In this document: positions 1-4,739 of the stretch, piece after piece
Position numbering within the stretch: the first letter of the stretch is position 1
How the letters are laid out: every line of letters starts with the position of its first letter
Assembly: GCA_021821225.1 (NCBI GenBank)
Contig: JAKACR010000213.1
Location: 1 to 5,300, forward strand
Length of the DNA stretch: 5,300 nt
Direction: 5' to 3'
Source of the DNA: Bacillota bacterium
Lineage (GTDB): Bacteria > Bacillota > Bacilli > Alicyclobacillales > SLC66
Notes under the pieces: generated by a model
The model's input: only the letters and a program-made list of their open reading frames with translations
The model's database searches: none
What the model was told of the DNA's origin: nothing
Made by a program: the position numbers and the translations under genes

Positions 1-2
1 GC

Positions 3-293
3 ACGCGCGAACGGATGCGGGAAGAGCGGGCGTATGTCCAGGGCGCCTGGGGAATGCACCGCGACGTTGTTCTTTACGCGCCGACGGCAAATTTTTTCCT
101 TATTCGCCTGTCTCCTTCGTGCGCGGAACGCGTGCTGCAGGGGGCGGCGGCGCAGGGCGCGCTGTTGCGCGACTGCGCGTCGTTTTCCGGTCTAGGCAAA
201 GGGCATCTGCGTATCGCCATCCGCCGGCGCGAGGACAACGTCTGGTTGTGGGAGATCGTGAGAAACCTGCTGGATACGTGCGTTGATAATTGA
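3..293 (+). CDS. cobD: C-terminal part of threonine-phosphate decarboxylase (CobD-like), 5' end outside window
   Basis: The reading frame is open from the first complete codon to a TGA at 291-293, so the gene begins upstream and only about the last 96 residues are visible. The visible part resembles the small domain of fold-type I PLP enzymes of the HisC/CobD group. It has a TANFFLIRL strand, then an LLRDCASFSGL segment, then HLRIAIRRREDN, where the first Arg corresponds to the substrate-carboxylate-binding Arg of the family. The RDC-xxF-xGL wording is closer to CobD, which decarboxylates L-threonine O-3-phosphate to (R)-1-amino-2-propanol O-2-phosphate for the cobalamin nucleotide loop, than to HisC. 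The lysine that binds PLP lies outside the window, so the enzyme class is seen but the exact activity is inferred. Histidinol-phosphate aminotransferase is the main alternative. Other cobalamin genes would be expected upstream. The stop codon overlaps the -35 box of the next unit. Confidence 0.72.
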   Translation, partial: TRERMREERAYVQGAWGMHRDVVLYAPTANFFLIRLSPSCAERVLQGAAAQGALLRDCASFSGLGKGHLRIAIRRREDNVWLWEIVRNLLDTCVDN

Positions 294-318
294 CAACCAT
301 CCCGCGCTGTTCTATGTT
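290..318 (+). promoter_or_regulatory. SigA-type promoter of the oxidoreductase pair
   Basis: TTGACA at 290-295 is followed by a 17-nt spacer and TATGTT at 313-318. The -35 is perfect and the -10 matches 4 of 6 positions of TATAAT. It lies 74 bp before the chosen start at 392 and overlaps the stop codon of the upstream gene (TGA 291-293). The placement suggests the two oxidoreductases are transcribed separately from the cobalamin gene. No clear operator palindrome is visible around it. Confidence 0.6.
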
Positions 319-378
319 CGACTTGTTTGGGGCAGGCGGTTTCATCGTGAATAGGGGCGGCACTGCAAACGGCAGGGT

Positions 379-385
379 GGGAGGA
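379..385 (+). promoter_or_regulatory. Ribosome binding site deciding the start at 392
   Basis: GGGAGGA at 379-385 sits 6 nt before ATG 392 but directly abuts the other in-frame ATG at 386. Normal Shine-Dalgarno spacing therefore favours ATG 392. The protein then opens with MLKVGVVGAG, which fits the usual N-terminus of the family. Confidence 0.65.
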
Positions 386-391
386 ATGTGC

Positions 392-1375
392 ATGCTGAAA
401 GTGGGAGTGGTCGGGGCGGGGACGATGGGATCCGCGCACAGCCGGGCGTACGCGGCCATGCCGGACGTTCAGCTCGTCGCCATCGCGGATATCCGCGCCG
501 AGGCGGCAAAGTCGCTTGCGGATGAGTGCGGTGCGCGCGCCGTAGCCGATCTGACAGGAATTCTTGCGGAGAATGTGGACGCGGTCGATATCTGTGTCCC
601 GACGCCGCTGCACCGTACATACGTGGAACGATGTGCAAAGGCAGGGAAACACGTGGTCTGCGAAAAACCGCTCTCCCGGACGGTTGATGATGCGCGCGCG
701 ATGATCGATGCGTGCACCGCTGCCGGCGTGAAGCTGTTTGTCGGACAGGTGGTCAGGTTTTTCCCGGAATACCGCAAGGCGCGGGAACTTGTGCAAGGCG
801 GTAAGCTGGGCGCGGTCGGCACGGCCCGTTTCATGCGCGGGGGAGGCTTCCCGCACGCGACAAACGACTGGTACGCGAGCTTTGAACAAAGCGGCGGCGT
901 CATCCTTGACCTGATGATCCACGATTTCGATTTTCTGCGCTGGTGCTTTGGACCTGTCCGGCGCGTTTACGCGCTCACGACGGCGGGGCGCGAGTTCAAT
1001 CGCCTGGATCACGCCCTGGTGAGCCTGCGGTTTGAAAGTGGTGTGATCGCGCACGTCGAGGGCACCTGGGCGCACCCCGCGGGATTTGCGACGCGTTTTG
1101 AGATCGCGGGGGAAAGCGGGATAATCCAGCACGACAGCGAGCAGGCGGCGCCTGTGCACACGAAGCTGCGCGGTTCGGGCGCGGGAGCGGGCGGTGTGGC
1201 CGTGCCGGAGAGTCCGCTGGAACACAGCCCGTACGAGTTGGAGTTGCGCCATTTCGCCGACTGCCTGCTGTACGGCGCCGATCCTGTCGTGACGCCGGAA
1301 GACGGGTACGAGGCGCTGAAGATCAGCCACTTTGCGCTGGAGTCCGCCCGCACAGGGCGTGCGGTGACACTGTAG
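392..1375 (+). CDS. Gfo/Idh/MocA family NAD(P)-dependent oxidoreductase
   Basis: This 327-residue protein is of normal length for the family. The N-terminal Rossmann domain begins with the dinucleotide-binding motif GAGTMG (residues 8-13) and ends with the family signature EKP at 91-93, in which K92 is the expected catalytic lysine. The C-terminal alpha/beta domain carries GGVILDLMIHDFDFLRW around 168-184. D173 and H177 keep the D-x3-H spacing of the catalytic Asp and His of IolG-type inositol dehydrogenases. This supports a soluble dehydrogenase that oxidises a hydroxyl of a cyclic polyol, sugar or similar compound with NAD(P). The substrate cannot be read from the sequence. The gene follows its own promoter and lies 34 bp ahead of a second family member, so co-transcription is likely. 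No transporter, isomerase or regulator is nearby to name the pathway. Confidence 0.9.
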   Translation: MLKVGVVGAGTMGSAHSRAYAAMPDVQLVAIADIRAEAAKSLADECGARAVADLTGILAENVDAVDICVPTPLHRTYVERCAKAGKHVVCEKPLSRTVDDARAMIDACTAAGVKLFVGQVVRFFPEYRKARELVQGGKLGAVGTARFMRGGGFPHATNDWYASFEQSGGVILDLMIHDFDFLRWCFGPVRRVYALTTAGREFNRLDHALVSLRFESGVIAHVEGTWAHPAGFATRFEIAGESGIIQHDSEQAAPVHTKLRGSGAGAGGVAVPESPLEHSPYELELRHFADCLLYGADPVVTPEDGYEALKISHFALESARTGRAVTL

Positions 1376-1409
1376 GGTCAGGCACAAGCGATGCGAGGAG
1401 GCTGTCGGG

Positions 1410-2420
1410 ATGGATGCTGTCAAGATCGGCATGATCAGTTTTGCACACCCGCATGCGTACAGTTATGCCAGGGCTGTGCGGATGACTCCGGGGGCGGAAC
1501 TGGTCGCGGTGGCGGACGACGGGCGCGACGTTGCGGCGACCGTGGCAAAACGGTTCGACGCCGTGCCGTTCACCGATTACGAGGACTTGTTGAAACAGGA
1601 GCTTGACGCGGTCATCATTTGCAGTGAAAACGCGCGCCACGCCGAGTTGGTCGTGGCGGCCGCGCAGGCGGGGAAACATGTGATGTGCGAAAAACCCATC
1701 GCGACGACGGTCGAGGACGGGTGGCGGATGATCAATGCGTGCAAGGCGCACGGCGTCAAGCTGCAAACGGCGTTTCCCGTACGCTACAACCAGCCTGTCC
1801 GGCGAGCGAAGCAACTGATCGACAGCGGGCGGCTTGGGCGCATACTGGCCGTGCAGGGGACCAACCGAGGACAGAATCCCGGACGCTGGTTCATCCGGCC
1901 CGAACTGTCGGGAGGCGGCGCCGTTCTGGACCACACGGTGCACGTCGTCGACGTGCTGCGCTGGTATCTGAACAGCGAAGTGCGGTCCGTGTATGCGGAG
2001 ATTGACAACCGTTTCGGTTCGGACAGCATAGACGATTGCGGTCTCCTGATGCTGCAGTTTGATAACGGCGTGCTGGCGTCGCACGATCCGAGCTGGTCGC
2101 GCTGCAAATCGTTTCCCACATGGGGCGACGTGACGCTGGAGATCGTTGGCACCGAGGGGGTCACGCGGGTCGATGCGACGGCGCAGCACCTTCTTGCGTA
2201 CGACGACGCGACGGGGCGGCACACATTTGAACCGTGGGGAGACGATTTCGATCTCCTGATGGTCAGGGATTTCATCGAATGTGTGCGAGACGGCCGGGAA
2301 CCATTCATCACTGGCGAGGATGGGCTGCGCGCCATGGAGGTCGCCCTGGCCGCCTACGAATCGGCGCGCACGGGCCAACCGGTCACACTTGAACAACCTC
2401 TTGAACGAAAAAAAATGTAG
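1410..2420 (+). CDS. Gfo/Idh/MocA family oxidoreductase with a non-canonical nucleotide-binding loop
   Basis: This 336-residue protein is preceded by GAGGAGG (1395-1401) with 8-nt spacing to ATG 1410. It shares the fold of the upstream protein: a Rossmann domain, CEKPIATT with EKP at 94-96 (K95), and GGGAVLDHTVHVVDVLRW with D174 and H178 in the IolG-like D-x3-H spacing. The usual GxGxxG loop is replaced by GMISFAHPHAYSY (from residue 7), rich in His and aromatic residues. The rest of the domain is intact, so this looks like a distinct subfamily rather than a decayed gene. The tandem arrangement suggests the two enzymes act on related substrates or successive steps, as in paired scyllo/myo-inositol-type dehydrogenases. 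The substrate is unknown. The C-terminus runs about nine residues (EQPLERKKM) past the point where the upstream paralogue stops, and part of that tail is encoded by a repeat 12-mer. Confidence 0.88.
   Translation: MDAVKIGMISFAHPHAYSYARAVRMTPGAELVAVADDGRDVAATVAKRFDAVPFTDYEDLLKQELDAVIICSENARHAELVVAAAQAGKHVMCEKPIATTVEDGWRMINACKAHGVKLQTAFPVRYNQPVRRAKQLIDSGRLGRILAVQGTNRGQNPGRWFIRPELSGGGAVLDHTVHVVDVLRWYLNSEVRSVYAEIDNRFGSDSIDDCGLLMLQFDNGVLASHDPSWSRCKSFPTWGDVTLEIVGTEGVTRVDATAQHLLAYDDATGRHTFEPWGDDFDLLMVRDFIECVRDGREPFITGEDGLRAMEVALAAYESARTGQPVTLEQPLERKKM
2389..2400 (+). repeat. Solo terminal 12-mer of the MITE-like element inside the 3' end of the second oxidoreductase
   Basis: TTGAACAACCTC here is identical to the right end of the complete element at 2615-2626. 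It is read in frame as part of the residues LEQPL. Only the 12-mer is recognisable; the T-tract and inner TIR are missing. It is either a relic of an earlier insertion or a coincidence. The relic reading is favoured because four exact copies of this 12-mer occur in 5.3 kb. Confidence 0.5.
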
Positions 2421-2445
2421 ATGTGCTCCTGGAGACATGTGATAA

Positions 2446-2626
2446 GAGCCTGTTCAAAAAGTGGGAAGGTAACACCCACGCCGTGCAATGGGACATGGGA
2501 TAAACCGAGTGTGCAGTGGACATTATCCCATGTCCCTAAGCGTACGTTTTCGGGTACGTGAGGGAGCATTTCTGGCGATGACGCGGCAATGCGCCGGGGA
2601 GTTCTGCCCACTTTTTGAACAACCTC
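2446..2626 (+). mobile_element. MITE-like non-autonomous element, copy 1 (181 bp)
   Basis: The terminal inverted repeats are GAGCCTGTTCAAAAAGTGGG at 2446-2465 and, at 2607-2626, the complement of GAGGTTGTTCAAAAAGTGGG (18 of 20 positions match). A 5-bp direct repeat GATAA flanks it at 2441-2445 and 2627-2631, as expected for a target-site duplication. It has no reading frame for a transposase. The interior has a 14-bp hairpin (2490-2503 with 2523-2536) and short GC-rich stems next to the T5 tracts of the ends. A clearly homologous copy lies inverted at 5126-5300. A TIR-type DDE transposase encoded elsewhere is presumably needed for movement. Its IS family cannot be named from this sequence. 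Confidence 0.82.
2490..2536. repeat. Internal hairpin of element copy 1
   Basis: GGGACATGGGATAA (2490-2503) pairs perfectly with TTATCCCATGTCCC (2523-2536) over 14 bp around a 19-nt loop. No T-run follows, so it is not a standard intrinsic terminator. The same hairpin is conserved in copy 2. Confidence 0.8.
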
Positions 2627-2667
2627 GATAAACCAATTTTCAGCAGGTGACTTTATCACATGTCCCC

Positions 2668-2823
2668 TTGCGCCTTCTCTGCGGCCTGCCACGGCGTGCC
2701 CGGCGGCAGGGGAGCATGTTCAGATCAGGCGGCGGATGGCCCTGCCTGCCTTCCGGTGTTGTCATCCCCCAGACAATACGGTGGTGAGTATTTGAATATT
2801 CGGTGTATGGATCAATCATCCAA
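2668..2823. other. Gene-free stretch upstream of the sulfur operon promoter
   Basis: No credible coding frame is visible. The first part is GC-rich and holds several GGCAGG/CCTGCC repeats that could pair with each other. The last 50 bp are AT-rich and include the 8-bp palindrome GAATATTC shortly before the promoter. No tRNA or recognisable riboswitch was seen. Confidence 0.4.
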
Positions 2824-2851
2824 TTGACAAGTGCCTATACCTGATTATAAT
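2824..2851 (+). promoter_or_regulatory. Consensus SigA promoter of the sulfur operon
   Basis: TTGACA (2824-2829) and TATAAT (2846-2851) are both perfect consensus hexamers with a 16-nt spacer. Transcription would begin around 2858, inside the palindrome that follows. Such a strong promoter normally needs repression, which fits the adjacent operator-like site and the CstR-type repressor encoded in the operon. Confidence 0.8.
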
Positions 2852-2852
2852 T

Positions 2853-2868
2853 ATACCCGTACCGGTAT
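2853..2868. promoter_or_regulatory. Putative CstR operator
   Basis: ATACCCGTACCGGTAT is a 16-bp palindrome with one mismatched pair (C2858/C2863). It begins one base after the -10 box and covers the expected transcription start. ATACC and GGTAT half-sites around a GC-rich centre are typical of CsoR/CstR-family operators. Binding here would block initiation. Its assignment to the CstR protein encoded downstream is an inference from position and family. Confidence 0.6.
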
Positions 2869-3101
2869 GATGGAGTGCGTTCCGGACCGCGAAAAGACCG
2901 GGAAGACTGATGAAGTTTCGAACTGGTCCAGTCTTGTAACGGCTTTGCGGAGCCGGACAGATGCTCACGAGAGGAAGCGATGTGATTCGGCGGCCGGATG
3001 CGCACGCGATGTACGGACGAACTCTCCGGCAGGTCCAGGGATAAACCGCAGGAAGCGATTCATCAAGTGGGTTCATCGGATCAGTGAGAGGGTGGGGCGT
3101 C
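2869..3101 (+). other. Long untranslated leader of the sulfur operon
   Basis: About 230 nt separate the promoter region from the first gene. The leader contains a two-tier hairpin, AAGACTG (2903-2909) with CAGTCTT (2929-2935) enclosing AGTT/AACT (2914-2917 with 2921-2924). A second stem is CGGCT (2940-2944) with AGCCG (2951-2955). No T-run follows either stem. No known riboswitch class is recognised, and the open frame starting near 2868 has no convincing protein character. Confidence 0.4.
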
Positions 3102-3908
3102 ATGGCAATTCATCTTGGGATGTCCCAGATCTGGCTTTGCGTGCTTTCCGGTGGTATCGTGGGATTCACGCTCGGCTTGATCGGTGGCGGCGGATCCATC
3201 ATGGCAGTACCGCTCCTGCTGTATCTGGTGGGCATTCGCGATCCGCATGTCGTAATCGGCAGCACCGCGCTGGCGGTTTCGGCCAATGCGTACATCAATA
3301 TGATTCCGCACTGGCGGGCGGGCAATATGAACTGGCGCGCGGCGGTTCTCTTCGCGCTTCCCGGTGTGGCCGGCGCATACCTGGGTTCGACGATCGGCAA
3401 GCTGATCAACGGCAAGGAACTGCTGTTTCTCTTCGCCGTTTTGATGCTGGTGATCGCTGTGCTCATGATTCGCAAGAAGCCGCGTCGGTCGTCGGATGCG
3501 CCGCAAAGCGAACAAAGCGCGGGACTTCGGATCGGACGGGTTGTTCCAACAGGATTTTTGACAGGGATGACATCCGGCTTTTTTGGCATTGGCGGCGGGT
3601 TTCTGATCGTTCCGGGACTGGTTTTTTCCGGCGGTCTGTCCATGACAGAGGCGATCGGAACCTCTCTGTTTTCCGTGGGGACGTTTGGCCTGACCACGGC
3701 TGTTTCATACGCCGTGTCGGGGCTGGTCAACTGGCTCGTGGTGCTGCTGTACGTGGGTGGCGGCGTTGTCGGCGGGATTGTGGGGACGAAGTCCTGCACG
3801 GTCCTCGGCAAGCGCAAGCAGGCTCTGCAATGGGTGTTCTCCGGCACCATCACTGCGGTGGCGTGCTACATGCTGTATGTTAATCTCGGTGTGCTCAAAC
3901 TCTTATGA
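3102..3908 (+). CDS. tauE: TauE/SafE family sulfite (sulfur anion) exporter
   Basis: This 268-residue, very hydrophobic membrane protein has the internal two-fold repeat of the TauE/SafE (formerly DUF81) family. The first half carries GLIGGGGSIMAVPLL (25-39) and the second carries GFFGIGGGFLIVPGL (159-173), each on an early helix of its half. About eight membrane segments are predicted by eye, with a charged linker at 124-146 between halves. The family exports sulfite, sulfoacetate and related sulfur anions. ATG 3102 is preceded by GAGGGTGGGG (3088-3097). A GTG at 3084 in the same frame has no better site and is disfavoured. It is the first gene behind the putative CstR-controlled promoter, and tauE is also a member of the staphylococcal cst regulon. 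Sulfite as the substrate is inferred from context. Confidence 0.88.
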   Translation: MAIHLGMSQIWLCVLSGGIVGFTLGLIGGGGSIMAVPLLLYLVGIRDPHVVIGSTALAVSANAYINMIPHWRAGNMNWRAAVLFALPGVAGAYLGSTIGKLINGKELLFLFAVLMLVIAVLMIRKKPRRSSDAPQSEQSAGLRIGRVVPTGFLTGMTSGFFGIGGGFLIVPGLVFSGGLSMTEAIGTSLFSVGTFGLTTAVSYAVSGLVNWLVVLLYVGGGVVGGIVGTKSCTVLGKRKQALQWVFSGTITAVACYMLYVNLGVLKLL

Positions 3909-3929
3909 TCAAGAAGGGAGGGGCGGTCC

Positions 3930-4319
3930 ATGTCGTCCGGCACATTGCTGTTGATTGCGGTTTTGATCCTGCTTGTTCTGATGGCGTACAAAATGATGCC
4001 TGTTAAAGGAGTTGCGGCCGTCTCCGCTGAAGAATTGCAGGAACGCCTGAACAAGGGAAGGAAGTCGGACAGTCAGTTCATCGATGTCCGTGAACCGTTT
4101 GAATACCAGGCGGGGCATGTTCCGGGATTCCGCAATGTACCGCTTAGCCAGTTGAAAAAAAGGTTACAGGATATCGACAAGAACAAGGACGTGGTGGTCA
4201 TGTGCCGCAGCGGAGCGCGCAGCATGCAGGCGGCCAGGCTGCTGAAGAAAAGCGGCGTGACAAAGGTGTTCAATGTCACGGGTGGAATATCGCACTGGAC
4301 AGGCAGGGTGGAGAAGTAG
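3930..4319 (+). CDS. Membrane-anchored single-domain rhodanese (sulfurtransferase)
   Basis: This 129-residue protein is preceded by AAGGGAGGGG (3914-3923), 21 bp after tauE. Residues 5-20 form one hydrophobic segment, an uncleaved N-terminal anchor. The rest is a single rhodanese domain: VSAEEL at 31-36, FIDVREPFEYQAGHVPGFRNVPL at 50-72, and the active-site loop CRSGAR at 92-97 with C92 as the persulfide-carrying residue. The six-residue loop and intact Cys support sulfane-sulfur transfer, for example between thiosulfate or glutathione/bacillithiol persulfide and an acceptor, rather than a phosphatase-like Cdc25 role. The positive-inside rule (KMMPVK after the anchor) suggests the catalytic domain faces the cytoplasm. 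Its place between a sulfur-anion exporter and a persulfide sensor fits a role in reactive sulfur handling. Confidence 0.9.
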   Translation: MSSGTLLLIAVLILLVLMAYKMMPVKGVAAVSAEELQERLNKGRKSDSQFIDVREPFEYQAGHVPGFRNVPLSQLKKRLQDIDKNKDVVVMCRSGARSMQAARLLKKSGVTKVFNVTGGISHWTGRVEK

Positions 4320-4369
4320 CCATCGCGGCGGCCTGCACCGGATCGCGGACGGGGTGATACGCCAGGGAT

Positions 4370-4374
4370 GGGGG
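4370..4374 (+). promoter_or_regulatory. Ribosome binding site deciding the cstR start at 4383
   Basis: A G-run (GGGGG, 4370-4374) lies 8 nt before ATG 4383. The in-frame ATG at 4368 overlaps this run and has only a distant GGACGGGG upstream. Starting at 4383 also gives 86 residues and places the two cysteines at 31 and 60, as in S. aureus CstR. Confidence 0.6.
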
Positions 4375-4382
4375 AATTGGGC

Positions 4383-4643
4383 ATGGTGTATAATGACCAG
4401 GTGAAAAACCGCCTCAAACGTATTGAAGGACAGGTACGCGGGGTCCTTGGCATGATGGAACAGGAGAAGGAGTGTGCGGACGTCATCAATCAACTGTCCG
4501 CGATCCGTGCGGCTGTGGATCGAGTCATCATGTTTGTCGTAGGCGAGAATATGGAACAGTGCATTCGCGAGGAATTGACGAACGGCCGACCCGCCGAAAA
4601 GGTGATTCGCGAGGCGATTGATTCCTTGATGAAAAGTCGTTGA
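4383..4643 (+). CDS. cstR: CstR-type persulfide-sensing repressor (CsoR/DUF156 family)
   Basis: The protein is 86 residues from ATG 4383, the same length as S. aureus CstR as I recall it. It has the all-helical CsoR/DUF156 pattern: NRLKRIEGQVRGVLGMMEQ in helix 1, then KECADVINQLSAIRAAVDR, then GENMEQCIREEL and an amphipathic tail ending KSR. CsoR copper sensors use Cys-His-Cys. Here the two cysteines are at 31 and 60, but the copper-ligand His position, four residues before the second Cys, is Asn56. Asn at that place, within an ENxxxC string, is the CstR pattern. CstR senses persulfides/polysulfides by forming inter-subunit di-, tri- or tetrasulfide links between these cysteines and then releases DNA. 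The likely target is the ATACC/GGTAT palindrome at 2853-2868. The TGA stop lies inside a repeat 12-mer, but the protein is not shortened. An ATG at 4368 would add five residues. Confidence 0.85.
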   Translation: MVYNDQVKNRLKRIEGQVRGVLGMMEQEKECADVINQLSAIRAAVDRVIMFVVGENMEQCIREELTNGRPAEKVIREAIDSLMKSR

Positions 4644-4651
4644 ACAACCTC
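4640..4651 (+). repeat. Solo terminal 12-mer of the MITE-like element across the cstR stop codon
   Basis: TTGAACAACCTC is identical to the element's right end and supplies the TGA stop (4641-4643). It is followed by GGATAAAG, similar to the GATAAAC that follows the complete copy 1. It looks like the remaining tip of a lost or truncated element, with no T-tract before it. Confidence 0.5.
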
Positions 4652-4739
4652 GGATAAAGTCCTATTGGAGGATGCTGCTGCACTCTTTTGGAAGATACTG
4701 CACTTTGATGGAACTATCATTGTAGAGGATGGGATTGCC

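Larger units (their letters stand above)
2431..2667. repeat. Older palindrome split by the MITE-like insertion
   Basis: The left arm GGAGACATGTGATAA (2431-2445) and the right arm TTTATCACATGTCCCC (2652-2667) are inverted repeats separated by the inserted element. If the element and one GATAA copy are removed, the arms form a 16-bp stem with one mismatch around a 19-nt loop (2633-2651). The arms closely resemble the hairpin carried inside the element itself (GGGACATGGGATAA), so both may belong to one palindromic repeat family. Confidence 0.65.

Noticed and set aside
74..1432. Long open frame on the minus strand (452 codons) opposite the cobD end and first oxidoreductase
   Set aside because: Its translation is Arg/His-rich with no family motifs, and it mirrors a well-supported + strand gene. 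Long antisense frames are common in GC-rich DNA.
1323..2438. Long open frame on the minus strand opposite the second oxidoreductase
   Set aside because: It has the same shadow character, no recognisable domain, and lies opposite a gene with intact EKP and D-x3-H motifs.
2909..2928. CTGATGA in the leader, resembling a hammerhead ribozyme core
   Set aside because: The required GAAA core segment after stem II and a cleavage-site strand are missing.
2831..3883. 350-codon + strand frame overlapping the leader and tauE
   Set aside because: It has no domain character, is Arg/Ser-rich and is out of frame with the clear TauE/SafE protein that covers most of it.
4688..4720. Possible promoter TTGGAA ... 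TATCAT before DUF302
   Set aside because: The spacer is 21 nt, too long for a normal SigA promoter.
4672..4725. 17-codon micro-ORF (ATG 4672 to TAG 4723-4725) before DUF302
   Set aside because: Its only upstream purine run directly abuts the ATG, and the peptide has no leader-like feature such as repeated regulatory codons.
4665..4739. Upstream TTG start for the DUF302 gene
   Set aside because: There is no ribosome binding site before it, and the added 25 residues lie outside the domain. ATG 4740 has GAGGATGGG upstream and fits the family's start.
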